A stretch of DNA of 64,000 nucleotides from Istiophorus platypterus. Lineage: Eukaryota; Chordata; Actinopteri; Istiophoriformes; Istiophoridae. The stretch covers positions 9,683,089 to 9,747,088 of the forward strand of contig CM029112.1 of assembly GCA_016859345.1 (NCBI GenBank). The letters run 5' to 3'. Each line of letters begins with the position of its first letter. The first letter of the stretch is position 1. Positions 42,342 to 50,094 of the stretch are shown piece by piece. Under the pieces are notes generated by a model that saw only the letters and a list, made by a program, of their open reading frames with translations, did no database searches and was not told the DNA's origin. The position numbers and the translations under genes were made by a program.

Positions 42342-45300
42342 ACGTAGCTCTCGTGTTTCAACATGGATCCTAGTCATTAATCAGGATGGGCTTGTATATG
42401 GGAAGAGTTCACCTTCAGCAAACTGAAGAACCATCTCCCAGAGGGTTTGTACTCTGTGTGTGTAGGAGAGAGAGAGATATATTGAGAGCTACAAATTAGC
42501 GAATACAATAGACAAAACTGTTTTTGTTTGGTGTGCATGCTGTATGCTGTATGTTCATATACAGTCTATACAGTGAGTGCATTTCTGTGCATCACAGTCT
42601 TATTTCTATGGTATAGCCATGTCCATAGGCTGTGAGATGTTGTGGTGGGCAGCCTGGTTGTGTGTCAGTCTGTCCCAATGGCTCACCCACGCAGCATATT
42701 ATCATAGCTGTGCAAAGGGCAGTGGTGAAGGATAAACTGTGAAGAAAAAATCTTCAAGGACTGAGTGTTTTTTGAGAATAGGGAGGAAATTGAAGGTTTA
42801 GCAAAGAGATTGCTCAACTGAGCTTTTCTATTATCACTTTTCAGCCATATATATCTCTTTTCTCTCTGTACTGCATACTTTTTTTTTTTATTCACTTTCT
42901 TGTGTTTATTGAATCTTTCCTTCCTCCTTTCAGGGTAAAGACCTTCTGACCCAGAAGATCCCAGTGTGGCAACAGGCCTGTTCTGACCCCAACAAGCTGC
43001 CAGAGAGGGCCATGCTCCTAGCCCAGCAGATGGGCTCCGCCGCCCTTGGGGGCACGAGCCCCCTGCATACCTCCAAATCCAACCTGGTCATCTCAGACCC
43101 CATCCCTGGAGCCCAGCCTCTTCCTGTGCCCCCAGAGCTGGCTGTCTTCATGGGCAGTGGCCTCGGACACCCGGCGGTGAGTTTAGGAAATGGGAGCTGA
43201 AAACGTGTTAAATGAACAATGTTTTTATTCAGTGTTATGGTTCTTTTTTAATTTTGTATTTGTCATGCAGTGATTAGATAGCAGTCTTGTGATGTTGCTA
43301 TGTATTTTATTTTTTCTTTCTTTCTTTCTTTTTATATTCAGTATGCTGTTATTTAGTTACCAGCCAACCTATTGGAGGCTAACTGGAAGCCAAAACAAAT
43401 ACTATGAATTTTAATTTTGACGATGAACTGTAGCGACAGCTTTGGGTATTACATCATACAGTTAAAAATACTGGTATTTCAAAGAGAAAAAAAACTTATT
43501 TTTCTAAAGAATAAGAATGAAGAATTGTAACTTGATTGGAATTACTTCACTTAATAACATAATCCCATTTCACTTAATTTTCTAGTACCACTTTGAGGGA
43601 CAGAAGTTCTGTCCTAATATCAGCTCAGCTCCCTTCAGTCCTCCATCAAGAAGCAAATCAGAGAGACATCTTTCCAGTCTCAGTTTAAAGATGCCACTCA
43701 AATTAATGAGCTGTTTAGAGTCTCCATTTCATGCTGGGCAGCAGCTGACAAATTAGACCTAATGAACTCTCACAAAACTTAATTTCTCCAAAGTCAACTC
43801 CAAAGTTATAATATATCTTTTATCAAGATAAATTAATATGATCTCAGCAGAAGCTAATCATAACATACCATCACTTCAGCTTAATCTAAATATATAAAGA
43901 TGGATGCTGTGGTATATTTATTACTGGATCCAAATGTTCGCTTGTTTCCTCCAGAGGCTGATGGGCCCTGATGGTATGTCCATGGTCAATGGGACAACAG
44001 GAGTCCACGGAGAGGAATATTGGACGGATGGGGGCACTATGTCTGTGTCTCAAGTGAGACCTTCATCCCCTCAGACCCAGGTGCAAGGCCAGTCCCAGGC
44101 TCAGCCTCAGAGACAGGTCAGCGATGTCTACTCCAACACCCTCCCTGTGCGCAGGCCTGCCCCCGCCAAGAATAAGAACCCCGTGGGTAAGACCTCCAAA
44201 AGTTCCTAGAAGGGAAGGCTGAGAACTGCTGCTCTTCAGTGTCCCCAATGCAGGGCACGGAAAATTATCAACATCCTCTTAGCAACATTTGTGAGAATAA
44301 TGTCGGCATGATAGTCGACCAGTCATCTCAACTATAGTCCCCTGTGGTTATGATGATAATACCAGTTAATCTGGGGGCAGCATATGGATGCAAATGTAAG
44401 ATATCACAAAACTTAGAACACCTTCCTGACCGCCGACTGTGCCCGTCTGCAAACCTTCCAGGCGAGACACGGACCCTTCCCAGGTCCAGCTCCATGGCAG
44501 CAGGCCTGGAGAAGAACGGACGCTCCCGTGTCCAGGCCATCTTCTCCCACGCCGCGGGGGACAACAGCACCCTGCTCAGCTTTTCCGAGGGAGATGTCAT
44601 CACCCTGCTAGTGCCTGAAGCCCGCGACGGCTGGCACTATGGGGAGAATGAAAAGAACAAGATGTAAGTAGTGTACGCATCTATTCTATTTTGCCTGAAT
44701 CCACACAGTGAGATTGGATAAATATTTATCCAATATTCAGGTACAGCGAAGGTATAAAGTTTGACAAGGCCTTTTCTTTCCTCAGGCGTGGCTGGTTCCC
44801 ATTCTCCTACACACGCGTACTGCCTGACAGTGACAGTGAGAAGCTCAGAGTGAAGTACGTTGCGTTTTCCATAAACAGTTTGTCGGCCTAACAAGCCCCA
44901 GCGAGACCGAATCTGAGCCCTTTTTTTTTTTCAATTTTTTTCTTCCTCCTTTTTTTTCCCCTCACATTCCCAGCTTGCATCATGGGAAAAGTAGCAGCAC
45001 AGGGAACTTGTTGGAGAGCGACGCATCACTGCCCACACCTGACTACGGCCTGACTGCCCGACTGCTGGCACAGAGCCTAGCACAGACCCGCCCACGCCCC
45101 TACAGCATGGCAGGCTTTGGCACACAGGTAGGTGCACTTTAACATGTGTAGTACCTCTGACCATACAGTTTTCTACACCTGTGACACTCACTCATTTAAT
45201 GTCGTAGCTCCCGACTGGTTTAGTCTTGCGTTGCACAATTGGATACGAGTAAACCTCCAGTAACTGAAAAGGATTCTTTTGCTCAGTTTCTGCTGCCACC

Positions 45301-46537
45301 CAGTGTTTGTATTGAAGCACAGCATGTACTTAAGTCTGAGGTACACAAGCACACACAGTGAAGGATATTACTTTTATCTTTTCAGCCTGCTATCGAGGAT
45401 TATGACGGCCGCTTTGCCACAAGGTAAGCTCCCCTTCTGCCCTGTCTTTTAAGAAATGGCTGATACTGTATGTCTGCTGATGCCATATGAATGAAGAATA
45501 CTCCTAAAAGTGTGCATGCATACTATAAACCGCAAAAAGTCATTATAAGTGCTGGATTTATTTAATGTGCTGTTGTTGATGATGATGATGCTATTGAACT
45601 GGTGGAGCCAATCTCAGCTGAGAAATGATTAGACACAAAGTAGACAGTGATGAGATGATAAAATCAGATGTCCCGTAGATGATAAAAAGATGATAGATGA
45701 TAAAATCAGATGTCCCATATTGCATCATTTCGAGATGGAAATGACACATGGTTTCTTAACTGCAAGGAGTATTGTATGACAATACAGTAACATGTTCTGT
45801 ATATAATTATTATGTAGTATGAACTTGGGATACTTTGAAATACTGTACTTCCACACAGCATCTAAAAACAAACATTCAAACATTCACCCCCATTTTCACG
45901 GTATGAGGAGTTGATTATTTTCTATTTTCTTGTTAGCCATAGATTTTTATTTATTTATTTGTTTATTGATTAATTATTGAGTCTATTGCCGTCCTAAAAT
46001 TACTGGTCTTGTCTGGTGAACAGACAAAATATCTAATAAGATATTCAGTTTACTTTGATATAAAACAGAGAAAAGCGGCAAGATGATGTTTAGCTTTTTC
46101 GCTACATGAAGGACTTAGACAATTATAAGTTATCAGAATCACTGGCCACCGATTTTCTGTAAATCAGCTAATCATTACAGGACTCATGAGGAGTGTAGAT
46201 AAGCCCAAGCGATACATTTAATTTTACTATAGTGTTAAAATCCCCACCTTGTCAGCTGTATGCACAGTGTCTCCTTTGAATATTTATTACCGTGTCTTCT
46301 TTGTCCTTTCCTCCTTGCTCCTGCTTTACTTTACTTTGTTTTAATAGCTCTTTTAAATAATGAAAGCAGTCTAGTGGTGTCATTGTCTCAGTTTATAGTC
46401 AGAGTGCTCTTGGCTATTTTAACTGTAATCCTATGAAGTCCTCGCTGACAGAACAGGGTTGTGTGAGGTCAGGGTTAGGAAATATGCTTTGCCTGTTCCT
46501 GTCCAGTCAGGGAGTACATTCTTGTGTGCATATTCAG

Positions 46538-46606
<69 letters not shown>

Positions 46607-48098
46607 ATGGCCTTGAGTGTATGTGCACTTTGGTTGGTGTTCGGTGGAATACATGTTGTGACAGTAGACATCATGCTGACCTCATCTCAGTCGTCACTGC
46701 TTGTCAGCCTGGGGCTTTGGGCACCAGAGTCAAGCTGTTTTGCATACTCTTGTCTGCTCTGAGTGTGTGTGTGTGTGCGTGTGTGTGTGTGTGTGTGTGT
46801 TTTTATGGTTGTTTGTTTTTTTGGTTGTTTTTTTTCCTGTGTCAGTATTTTTTGAGACGACACTGTCATGCAGGGTGTATTCGCCCCAACTGACTAATCT
46901 AACACTACATCCCTCCAGCTAGGGAGATGACTTGATGATTTTCTCATCAACAGTAAGTGGGATTTGTCTGCTTTTCAGTGGCCGGTAGAGACAAACATTT
47001 GCCAAATATGTCTCAATATGGGCAAAAACGTCCAACGAGAAAACATGTCTGGATAAAAATTGTTGATGAGGGAATCGGAAGTCCAATCTTCCTGATCACG
47101 GCGGGTGTGTTTGGAGTTGTAGCTGTAGGTGGGACGAAGTAGATTTCCAGACCCCACCTATGTTTCTCCTAAACTCTACTCTGCCTCCTTGTGCCTGTCT
47201 TGTCTTTCTCCATTTCTCTCTGAGTGTGTCCGACCTGGCAAGCTTCCTTCTCTCTTTGTTCCACAGTGACAGTCCTGATGGCAAATTGATTTCGACTGTG
47301 TGAGAACAGACATACAGACAGACACAGACAGCTCCGGATAGCACAGGGGCCTCTTCCTCCCCATCTTTCCCCTCCTCTTAGCCTCCCTCCTGTCCACTTA
47401 TCTCCACCTCTCCTCCTCTGCTTCCACACACAACCCCTTCTCCAAGTGGAAGAGGCCAGTTTCATCCCTCCTTTCTGTCCTCTCTTCCTCTCCGGGTCCC
47501 TCCTTTCCTCCTTCTGTCCATCCTGGGTGATGCTGCTGGTGGTGTCGGTGCGGACAGTAGCGGTTGGTGGGTGGAGGATTGCGTTGAGCGAGAGAGCCAG
47601 AGCGGGGCCTACCTGCTCGGCATGCAGCGATATGGACTCTGAATACTCTATCTCTGATCACAGTCCACCATCATGGACTGATCTCTCAAGAGACTGCCTT
47701 TGCTACTGCTTGTCTTTCATGCATGTACATGGTTGTGTCATTTTGTCAAACTAAAGGACATGTTCATGTACTGTACAAGTGCCAAAAGACTTCAATGTCG
47801 TTGTACTAAAGCCACAGGCTGAAAGGCCTTTCTAAGCACACGTGGGCCCAGTATTATCAAGTTCCCACCCAACACACACACGCTGAAAAAAAAAGCTTTG
47901 TTCAAAGTAAGGCTGTGCAGCAGATTACTATGTTTCTGTTCTGAGAGATCCTGTAGGTCGCGCTGTGCTTCCTTGTGTCAGTGCTATTTTCTGTCCAGAG
48001 GGTGTGTGTCATATTTGCCTTACTTTGCTTCTCTTTTTTCCTATTAAACACAAACTTTATGTGCAATGAAAGAAATTTCCAATTGAGCTTAAAGAATA

Positions 48099-48174
<76 letters not shown>

Positions 48175-50094
48175 TAATAATATAAATTGTTTCTGTCAGT
48201 CCACCAAATTGCACTGTATTATGATCATTGCAAAAACACGTTTTCATTTAAAATTTCTATTAAACTTTACACCTTCAGCCCCACAGAAACCGTTTTTTGC
48301 CATTCTCGGCTGAACCTACTGCCAGAATTGTCAGTTAAAATAAAAATGCCTCAGTCCAATAACCCCCTTTTTGTCCATTATCTAAGGATATTGTGAGTTT
48401 GGAGGGGGTCTTTGATCTTTTGTTGACTATCTTCAATAACAGCTGTGAATTAGTTTTTAGGTTAAATGACAACCACGGCCTTTGCAGCTCTCAGTGTTAT
48501 TTATGATTGTATTCCCTGAGTGGCTATGTAGTTCTTGGTCTTTTCTTTTAAAAACATATTGTCCTTGTTAAAAAAAAAAAAAAAATTGCAAAAACAATGA
48601 AAAACTACTGATTAGTTGAAGTGTTTATCTTGTGCATGCTGTGGAGGGAAACCAGAAAATGTGATACTAAAAATTGACCTTGAATGTATGGTGACTTTTT
48701 ACAAAGGTATACTAAATAAAACATATCTCTATATATTAATAAACAGTCTGGTCTGGCGAGAAATCTGTTCTGTCGGCGACATTTTCAGTTTTGTTGAATA
48801 TTTTCCCTGTTTTCAAAGTTTTCAAAACATTAATATGACCCCCCCCCCCTTTTTCTTTTTTTTTCAAAACTGCTACCTTTGTGTGAGTCATTGCAAGCCA
48901 CAGCTGTGTCCTAAGCATGTGGTCTCATCCTTACCCCTCCTTCAGTAACACCCATAGCATCTGTGCACTCTCTGTAAAGTTTTTGCGTGTGTGTGTGTGT
49001 GTGTGTGTGTGTGGTGTTGTGTAGAGTATGCACTCAGCCTTATGAGTGTCTGAACTCTGCCTGCCTGCTTTTTTTGATTTAATTTTATATATTCTTTTGG
49101 CTTGTTTTTGATATGTACTTGGGTTATAGAAGTAACGGTGCACTCACCTTAGCAAACAGTACTTCAGAACACCTGCCCGTCAATCGCGATGCATTTATAA
49201 TAAAACTTGTGCCGACTGAGATGAGCTGCAAACTCATTTCCTCACACAGTTTAACACTCGAGTAGGAGCATTCAGTACTGTATATGGCATGTTGAGCATG
49301 AAGTGTGTACTTCTGTTTTCCATCCCTCATTTCAGTTAGAGTTGTTATTATTATCAACCTACATTATGTTCATCTTGCACCAGACTAACCAGCTGTGTCG
49401 TTACAAAATGTGACCCATGCACGGTCTGAGAGATGAGCCATTCAAACCCAAAGGTTCTCTTTACCTTCCAGTTTGGGTCCAGAATTGTCCCGGTTCTGAG
49501 GGAACAGGACCTCCGTAAGTCAGCAGCTTCCATTGCCTTCCAGCCAACCAATCAATTCTCTCCTCTCTATTACTGCCTGGTTTTCTCTGCTGTCATTGGC
49601 TGTCTGGCTTACAGTAGGATGCTCATTGGTCTTTTCTATCCTTTGGCCTCTGTGGATTTAGCAGCATTTGGCCAGTCCATCAGGCCTTGGGTTGTAAAAG
49701 AATTACTGATGATTTTATTTATTTATTTATTTTGTGTTTGTGTTTGTGTGTACCACACTACTATACAGGGAAGACACTAACCCTTCATGCATGCCTGTTA
49801 CAAGCTGTTTTTCTACACCCCCCCCCTCATTTTACAGTTCTCTCACCACATGCTTGCTAAAACTCACAGTAGATATCGAAACTGTTTGCTCAACTAATTA
49901 AGAGACAAAACTTTACAAAGACAGATTTCTTTGGGTGTGGGAACATAGTTGATCATGTATCTAAATTTTTCTGCGTTCAACCTAACTGTCACTGTTCCTT
50001 GCCCCACCCCTCCTCTCCCCACAGTGACCGTTCCCTGGAGGTCTACCTCCGTCCCACCTTCACTGATGACCGATCTGCACCCATCTTCTACTAG
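1104..50094 (+). CDS. baiap2: BAIAP2 / IRSp53, I-BAR and SH3 domain membrane-actin scaffold (multi-exon gene)
   Basis: Joined exons: 1104-1151, 14257-14332, 17743-17829, 29885-29946, 31104-31175, 33949-34086, 40876-41028, 42934-43176, 43955-44186, 44462-44663, 44786-44854, 44974-45127, 45386-45423, then 50025-50094 (547 aa) or 47267-47303 (536 aa). All junctions are GT/AG and keep frame. Residues 1 to about 240 form the I-BAR (IMD) helical domain, which bundles actin and bends PI(4,5)P2 membranes outward; exon 6 is Lys-rich. Around residues 259-282 (SKSNLVISDPIPGAQPLPVP) lies the partial CRIB/proline-rich segment that binds Cdc42. An S/P-rich linker follows, then SH3 at about 392-452 (RVQAIFSHAAGDNSTLLSF through GWFPFSYTRVL), which recruits WAVE, Mena or Eps8 in the known family. 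The protein acts at filopodia and postsynaptic densities. Length matches mammalian isoforms (about 520-550 aa). The start at 1104 aligns with the mammalian N-terminus; an in-frame ATG at 1080 would add MVLAEDFT. Identification is by family knowledge and is very secure; the paralogue is not resolved. Confidence 0.96.
1348..1413. repeat. (ATTTT)n / (TTTA)n microsatellite
   Basis: Repeated ATTTT units grading into TTTA units just inside intron 1. Confidence 0.85.
1811..1842. repeat. (GT)n followed by a poly-G run
   Basis: A short GT array runs straight into about 13 consecutive G. This slippage-prone site may be unreliable in assemblies. Confidence 0.8.
4075..4113. repeat. (GTGCGT)n imperfect array
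   Basis: Alternating GTGCGT/GCGTGT units, purine-pyrimidine alternating. Confidence 0.7.
7013..7028. promoter_or_regulatory. Palindromic RFX X-box-like site in baiap2 intron 1
   Basis: GGTTACCGTGGTAACC is a perfect 7-nt inverted repeat with a 2-nt spacer. This is the architecture of the RFX transcription factor X-box (GTTNCC-NN-GGNAAC). It lies at the edge of a locally CpG-richer stretch (about 7010-7110), so it could be a ciliary or neural enhancer. Function is inferred from motif only. Confidence 0.45.
11530..11618. repeat. (GT)n microsatellite, about 43 units
   Basis: Long uninterrupted GT array followed by GC/GT-mixed units up to about 11636. It creates artefactual Cys-Val open frames. 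Confidence 0.97.
12672..12986. repeat. Dispersed teleost repeat, copy 1
   Basis: The copy reads TTAATTGATTTAGTCAATAG, then AATTGGCAGCTATTTTGATA, GTTTTGGACTGTTGATTT, ATCACCGTGGGCT, ACATTTTATTGACCAAACAC and ends near GGTAATGAAAGTAATCGTTG. This order of blocks matches an abundant old fish-genome repeat with ATCGATTAATCG-rich ends that I know by sequence but cannot name with certainty. It has no coding capacity. A second copy in the opposite orientation lies at 45960-46182. Confidence 0.65.
13357..13431. repeat. (AC)n microsatellite, about 36 units
   Basis: Uninterrupted AC array in intron 1. Confidence 0.97.
13681..13728. repeat. (CTG)16 trinucleotide repeat
   Basis: Sixteen perfect CTG units within intron 1, about 530 nt before exon 2. 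Open frames through it (poly-Ala, poly-Leu, poly-Gln) have no family support and the tract is intronic. Confidence 0.97.
14257..14332 (+). CDS. baiap2: baiap2 coding exon 2
   Basis: After acceptor ctctttcag it encodes TIMEQFNPCLRNFVAMGKNY then EKALA, the core of I-BAR helix 1. It ends after the first base of an Asn codon (phase 1) at A|gtaagt. The intervening intron 1 is phase 0. Confidence 0.96.
15448..15506. repeat. (CA)n microsatellite, interrupted
   Basis: CA array with AA and TC interruptions. Confidence 0.9.
15651..15724. repeat. (CA)n microsatellite
   Basis: Mainly perfect CA units after a short (CATA) lead-in. Confidence 0.93.
16728..16769. repeat. Three perfect copies of a 14-bp unit
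   Basis: TGGTTAACAGCATG is repeated three times head-to-tail with no mismatch. Each unit contains the palindrome GTTAAC. The identity suggests a recent duplication. Confidence 0.9.
17743..17829 (+). CDS. baiap2: baiap2 coding exon 3
   Basis: Encodes (N)VTFAAKGYFDALVRMGEL then ASESQGSKDLG of the I-BAR domain. Acceptor tgcttttag, donor TTGG|gtaagt, ending in phase 1. Confidence 0.96.
18765..18892. repeat. (CT)n-rich low-complexity tract
   Basis: CT array interrupted by CTGT and CTCG units; polypyrimidine on the + strand. Confidence 0.93.
21786..21871. repeat. (GT)n microsatellite, about 42 units
   Basis: Uninterrupted GT array in intron 3. Confidence 0.97.
22919..22949. repeat. (CA)n microsatellite
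   Basis: Short perfect CA array following GCGTGCG. Confidence 0.9.
23480..23640. repeat. Fragment of a dispersed fish repeat (retroelement-tail type)
   Basis: Contains TTTATTAATCCCACGATGGG then GAAATTTTGCAGTGTTACAG and CAGCAAAG, followed by an A-rich AAAGTAAAAGTAAAA-like region. Variants of this 'ATCCC-GGGGAAATT...GTTACAGCAGC' block recur throughout fish genomes, commonly at the 3' end of non-LTR retroelement or SINE copies. I am unsure of the exact family. There are no coding remains. Confidence 0.5.
25783..25841. repeat. (GT)n microsatellite
   Basis: Perfect GT array in intron 3. Confidence 0.96.
27205..27218. promoter_or_regulatory. RFX X-box-like palindrome in intron 3
   Basis: GTTGCCATGGTAAC fits the X-box half-sites GTTGCC and GGTAAC around a 2-nt spacer, essentially the RFX consensus. 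Function is inferred from motif only. Confidence 0.45.
28000..28305. repeat. Possible dispersed repeat copy
   Basis: AT-rich stretch ending in AAAAAGGGTGGTTAAACGTA then AAGTGATACC, preceded by CATAAAGCATTTGTTAAAAC. These resemble the tail region of a common fish repeat ('...TAAAGTGTTACC'). The match is by memory of pattern and the ends are not defined. Confidence 0.35.
29885..29946 (+). CDS. baiap2: baiap2 coding exon 4
   Basis: Encodes (G)DVLFQMAEVHRQIQVQLEEM of the I-BAR domain. The donor ATG|gttggt departs from the usual gtaagt/gtgagt and is the weakest in the gene, but exon 5 (LKSFHNELL) continues the family sequence exactly. Confidence 0.94.
29947..31103 (+). other. baiap2: baiap2 intron 4
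   Basis: AT-rich intron of 1.16 kb; no repeat family or extra exon recognised. Confidence 0.85.
31104..31175 (+). CDS. baiap2: baiap2 coding exon 5
   Basis: Encodes LKSFHNELLSELEKKVELDA then RYLT, phase 0 on both sides. Its donor ACT|gtgagt sits in the first copy of a 25-bp direct duplication. Confidence 0.96.
31175..31224. repeat. 25-bp tandem duplication that copies the exon 5 splice donor
   Basis: TGTGAG(T/C)ATCTGATTGGCTGGCG is present twice in tandem, at 31175-31199 and 31200-31224. The copies differ at one internal base and the last two bases. The second copy carries a GTGAGC donor look-alike. Reading through to it from exon 5 meets an in-frame TGA almost at once (GTG AGT ATC TGA). Confidence 0.85.
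31176..33948 (+). other. baiap2: baiap2 intron 5
   Basis: No coding exon supported. Includes (TGTAT)n-like short repeats near 31680, a T-homopolymer at 32995-33016, a long A-homopolymer at 33831-33849, and an X-box-like palindrome at 33311-33324. Confidence 0.85.
33311..33324. promoter_or_regulatory. RFX X-box-like palindrome in intron 5
   Basis: GTTACTATAGCAAC has two 6-nt half-sites around AT (GTTACT/AGCAAC), a permissible RFX X-box variant. Third such element in this gene. Confidence 0.35.
33949..34086 (+). CDS. baiap2: baiap2 coding exon 6
   Basis: Encodes AALKKYQMEHKSKGESLEKC then QAELKKLRRKSQGSKNPSKY and GEKEMQ. This Lys/Arg-rich part of the I-BAR dimer makes the positively charged membrane- and actin-binding surface in the family. 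Phase 0 at both ends. Confidence 0.97.
35108..35176. repeat. T/G-rich low-complexity tract
   Basis: Runs of T broken by single or paired G (TTTTTTGTTTTTTG type) following a short GT array. Confidence 0.85.
40118..40149. repeat. (GT)n microsatellite
   Basis: Perfect GT array about 0.7 kb before exon 7. Confidence 0.93.
40876..41028 (+). CDS. baiap2: baiap2 coding exon 7
   Basis: Encodes FVETISSKQTELDTFIAEGY then KTALSEERRRYCFLVDRQCA and VAKNSSAYHGK, the last long I-BAR helix with the highly conserved EERRR(Y/F)CFLV block. Acceptor gccttcag, donor AAG|gtaagt, phase 0. Confidence 0.97.
41029..42933 (+). other. baiap2: baiap2 intron 7
   Basis: No coding exon supported. Contains a compound (GT)n array at 42233-42340 with interruptions. 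Confidence 0.85.
42233..42340. repeat. Compound (GT)n microsatellite
   Basis: GT array with several single-base interruptions, about 108 nt. Confidence 0.95.
42934..43176 (+). CDS. baiap2: baiap2 coding exon 8 (I-BAR end, CRIB/proline-rich)
   Basis: Encodes GKDLLTQKIPVWQQACSDPN, then a variable linker, then SKSNLVISDPIPGAQPLPVP and PELAVFMG. The last part is the conserved partial CRIB and PPP segment through which IRSp53 binds active Cdc42. A 14-3-3/phosphorylation-type serine cluster is plausible here but not demonstrated. Phase 0 ends; donor GCG|gtgagt. Confidence 0.96.
43177..43954 (+). other. baiap2: baiap2 intron 8
   Basis: AT-rich 0.78-kb intron with a short (TTTC)n stretch near 43310-43330. 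No other feature seen. Confidence 0.8.
43955..44186 (+). CDS. baiap2: baiap2 coding exon 9 (linker)
   Basis: Encodes a Ser/Pro/Gln-rich disordered linker (RLMGPDGMSMVNGTTGVHGE ... SDVYSNTLPVRRPAPAKNKN). The YSNTLPVR block is conserved in the family; S/T sites around it are regulatory in mammals. Donor GTGG|gtaaga, phase 1. Confidence 0.94.
44462..44663 (+). CDS. baiap2: baiap2 coding exon 10 (SH3, first half)
   Basis: Encodes (G)ETRTLPRSSSMAAGLEKNGR and the SH3 beta strands RVQAIFSHAAGDNSTLLSF, EGDVITLLVPEARDGWHYG. The ALYDY-equivalent is AIFSHAA, and the RT-loop acidic residues and conserved GWHYG Trp are present. Ends in phase 2 inside the Met codon, at AT|gtaagt. Confidence 0.97.
44786..44854 (+). 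CDS. baiap2: baiap2 coding exon 11 (SH3, second half)
   Basis: Encodes (M)RGWFPFSYTRVLPDSDSEK then LRV. GWFPFSYTRVL is the SH3 ligand-groove strand. Flanked by very short introns (122 and 119 nt). Confidence 0.96.
44974..45127 (+). CDS. baiap2: baiap2 coding exon 12
   Basis: Encodes (N)LHHGKSSSTGNLLESDASL then PTPDYGLTARLLAQSLAQTR and PRPYSMAGFGTQ. GKSSSTGNLL and RPYS are conserved family blocks. Confidence 0.95.
45386..45423 (+). CDS. baiap2: baiap2 coding exon 13
   Basis: Encodes PAIEDYDGRFAT plus two bases (AG) of a Ser codon, ending in phase 2 at AG|gtaagc. This is the last exon shared by all isoforms recognised here, and the split point for the two alternative C-termini. Confidence 0.9.
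45960..46182. repeat. Dispersed teleost repeat, copy 2 (opposite orientation to copy 1)
   Basis: Reads TGATTAATTATTGAGTCTAT ... AGATATTCAGTTTACTTTGA ... ATCACTGGCCACCGATTTTC ... CAGCTAATCATTACAG. This is the same block order as the fish repeat at 12672-12986 on the other strand, more diverged. Confidence 0.55.
46540..46605. repeat. (GT)n microsatellite
   Basis: About 32 perfect GT units; a second shorter array lies at 46761-46800. Confidence 0.95.
47267..47303 (+). CDS. baiap2: baiap2 alternative terminal exon A (PDZ-ligand C-terminus)
   Basis: After acceptor gttccacag and completing the Ser codon left by exon 13, it encodes SDSPDGKLISTV then TGA. The C-terminal S-T-V is a class I PDZ ligand, as in the mammalian IRSp53 isoform ending LVSTV that binds PSD-95 and Lin7-type PDZ proteins. 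Gives a 536-aa product. Its 3' UTR would lie downstream; AATAAA occurs at 48339 and 48715. Confidence 0.88.
48101..48168. repeat. (AT)n microsatellite, about 34 units
   Basis: Perfect alternating AT in the putative 3' UTR/intron; self-complementary and prone to cruciforms and assembly error. Confidence 0.95.
48988..49014. repeat. (GT)n microsatellite
   Basis: Short GT array between the two terminal exons. Confidence 0.85.
50025..50094 (+). CDS. baiap2: baiap2 alternative terminal exon B
   Basis: After acceptor ctccccacag it joins exon 13 in the same phase as exon A and encodes SDRSLEVYLRPTFTDDRSAP then IFY and TAG. The L-R-P-T-x-T-x-D-R-S-A-P block matches the other known mammalian IRSp53 tail and resembles a degenerate WH2 actin-binding core. 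Product 547 aa. Confidence 0.9.

Larger units (their letters stand above)
45424..47266 (+). other. baiap2: baiap2 intron 13, proximal part
   Basis: Contains a local imperfect duplication with GATGATAAAATCAGATGTCC (about 45653-45720), a second copy of a fish dispersed repeat (45960-46182) and two (GT)n arrays. No convincing further alternative exon was found. Confidence 0.8.
47304..50024 (+). other. Region between the two alternative terminal exons of baiap2
   Basis: Intron for the distal isoform and probably 3' UTR for the proximal one. Includes a long (TA)n array and a C-homopolymer near 48841. No additional exon could be supported; open frames here lack family similarity. Confidence 0.7.

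Noticed and set aside
46978..47142. Possible extra baiap2 terminal exon after cttttcag at 46978
   Set aside because: Would add only Ser-Gly-Arg before a stop; no family tail of this kind recognised.
49433..49780. 115-codon + frame between the baiap2 terminal exons, preceded by an acceptor-like ttaccttccag
   Set aside because: Phase and protein sequence do not match any known IRSp53 tail, and the frame runs into simple sequence.
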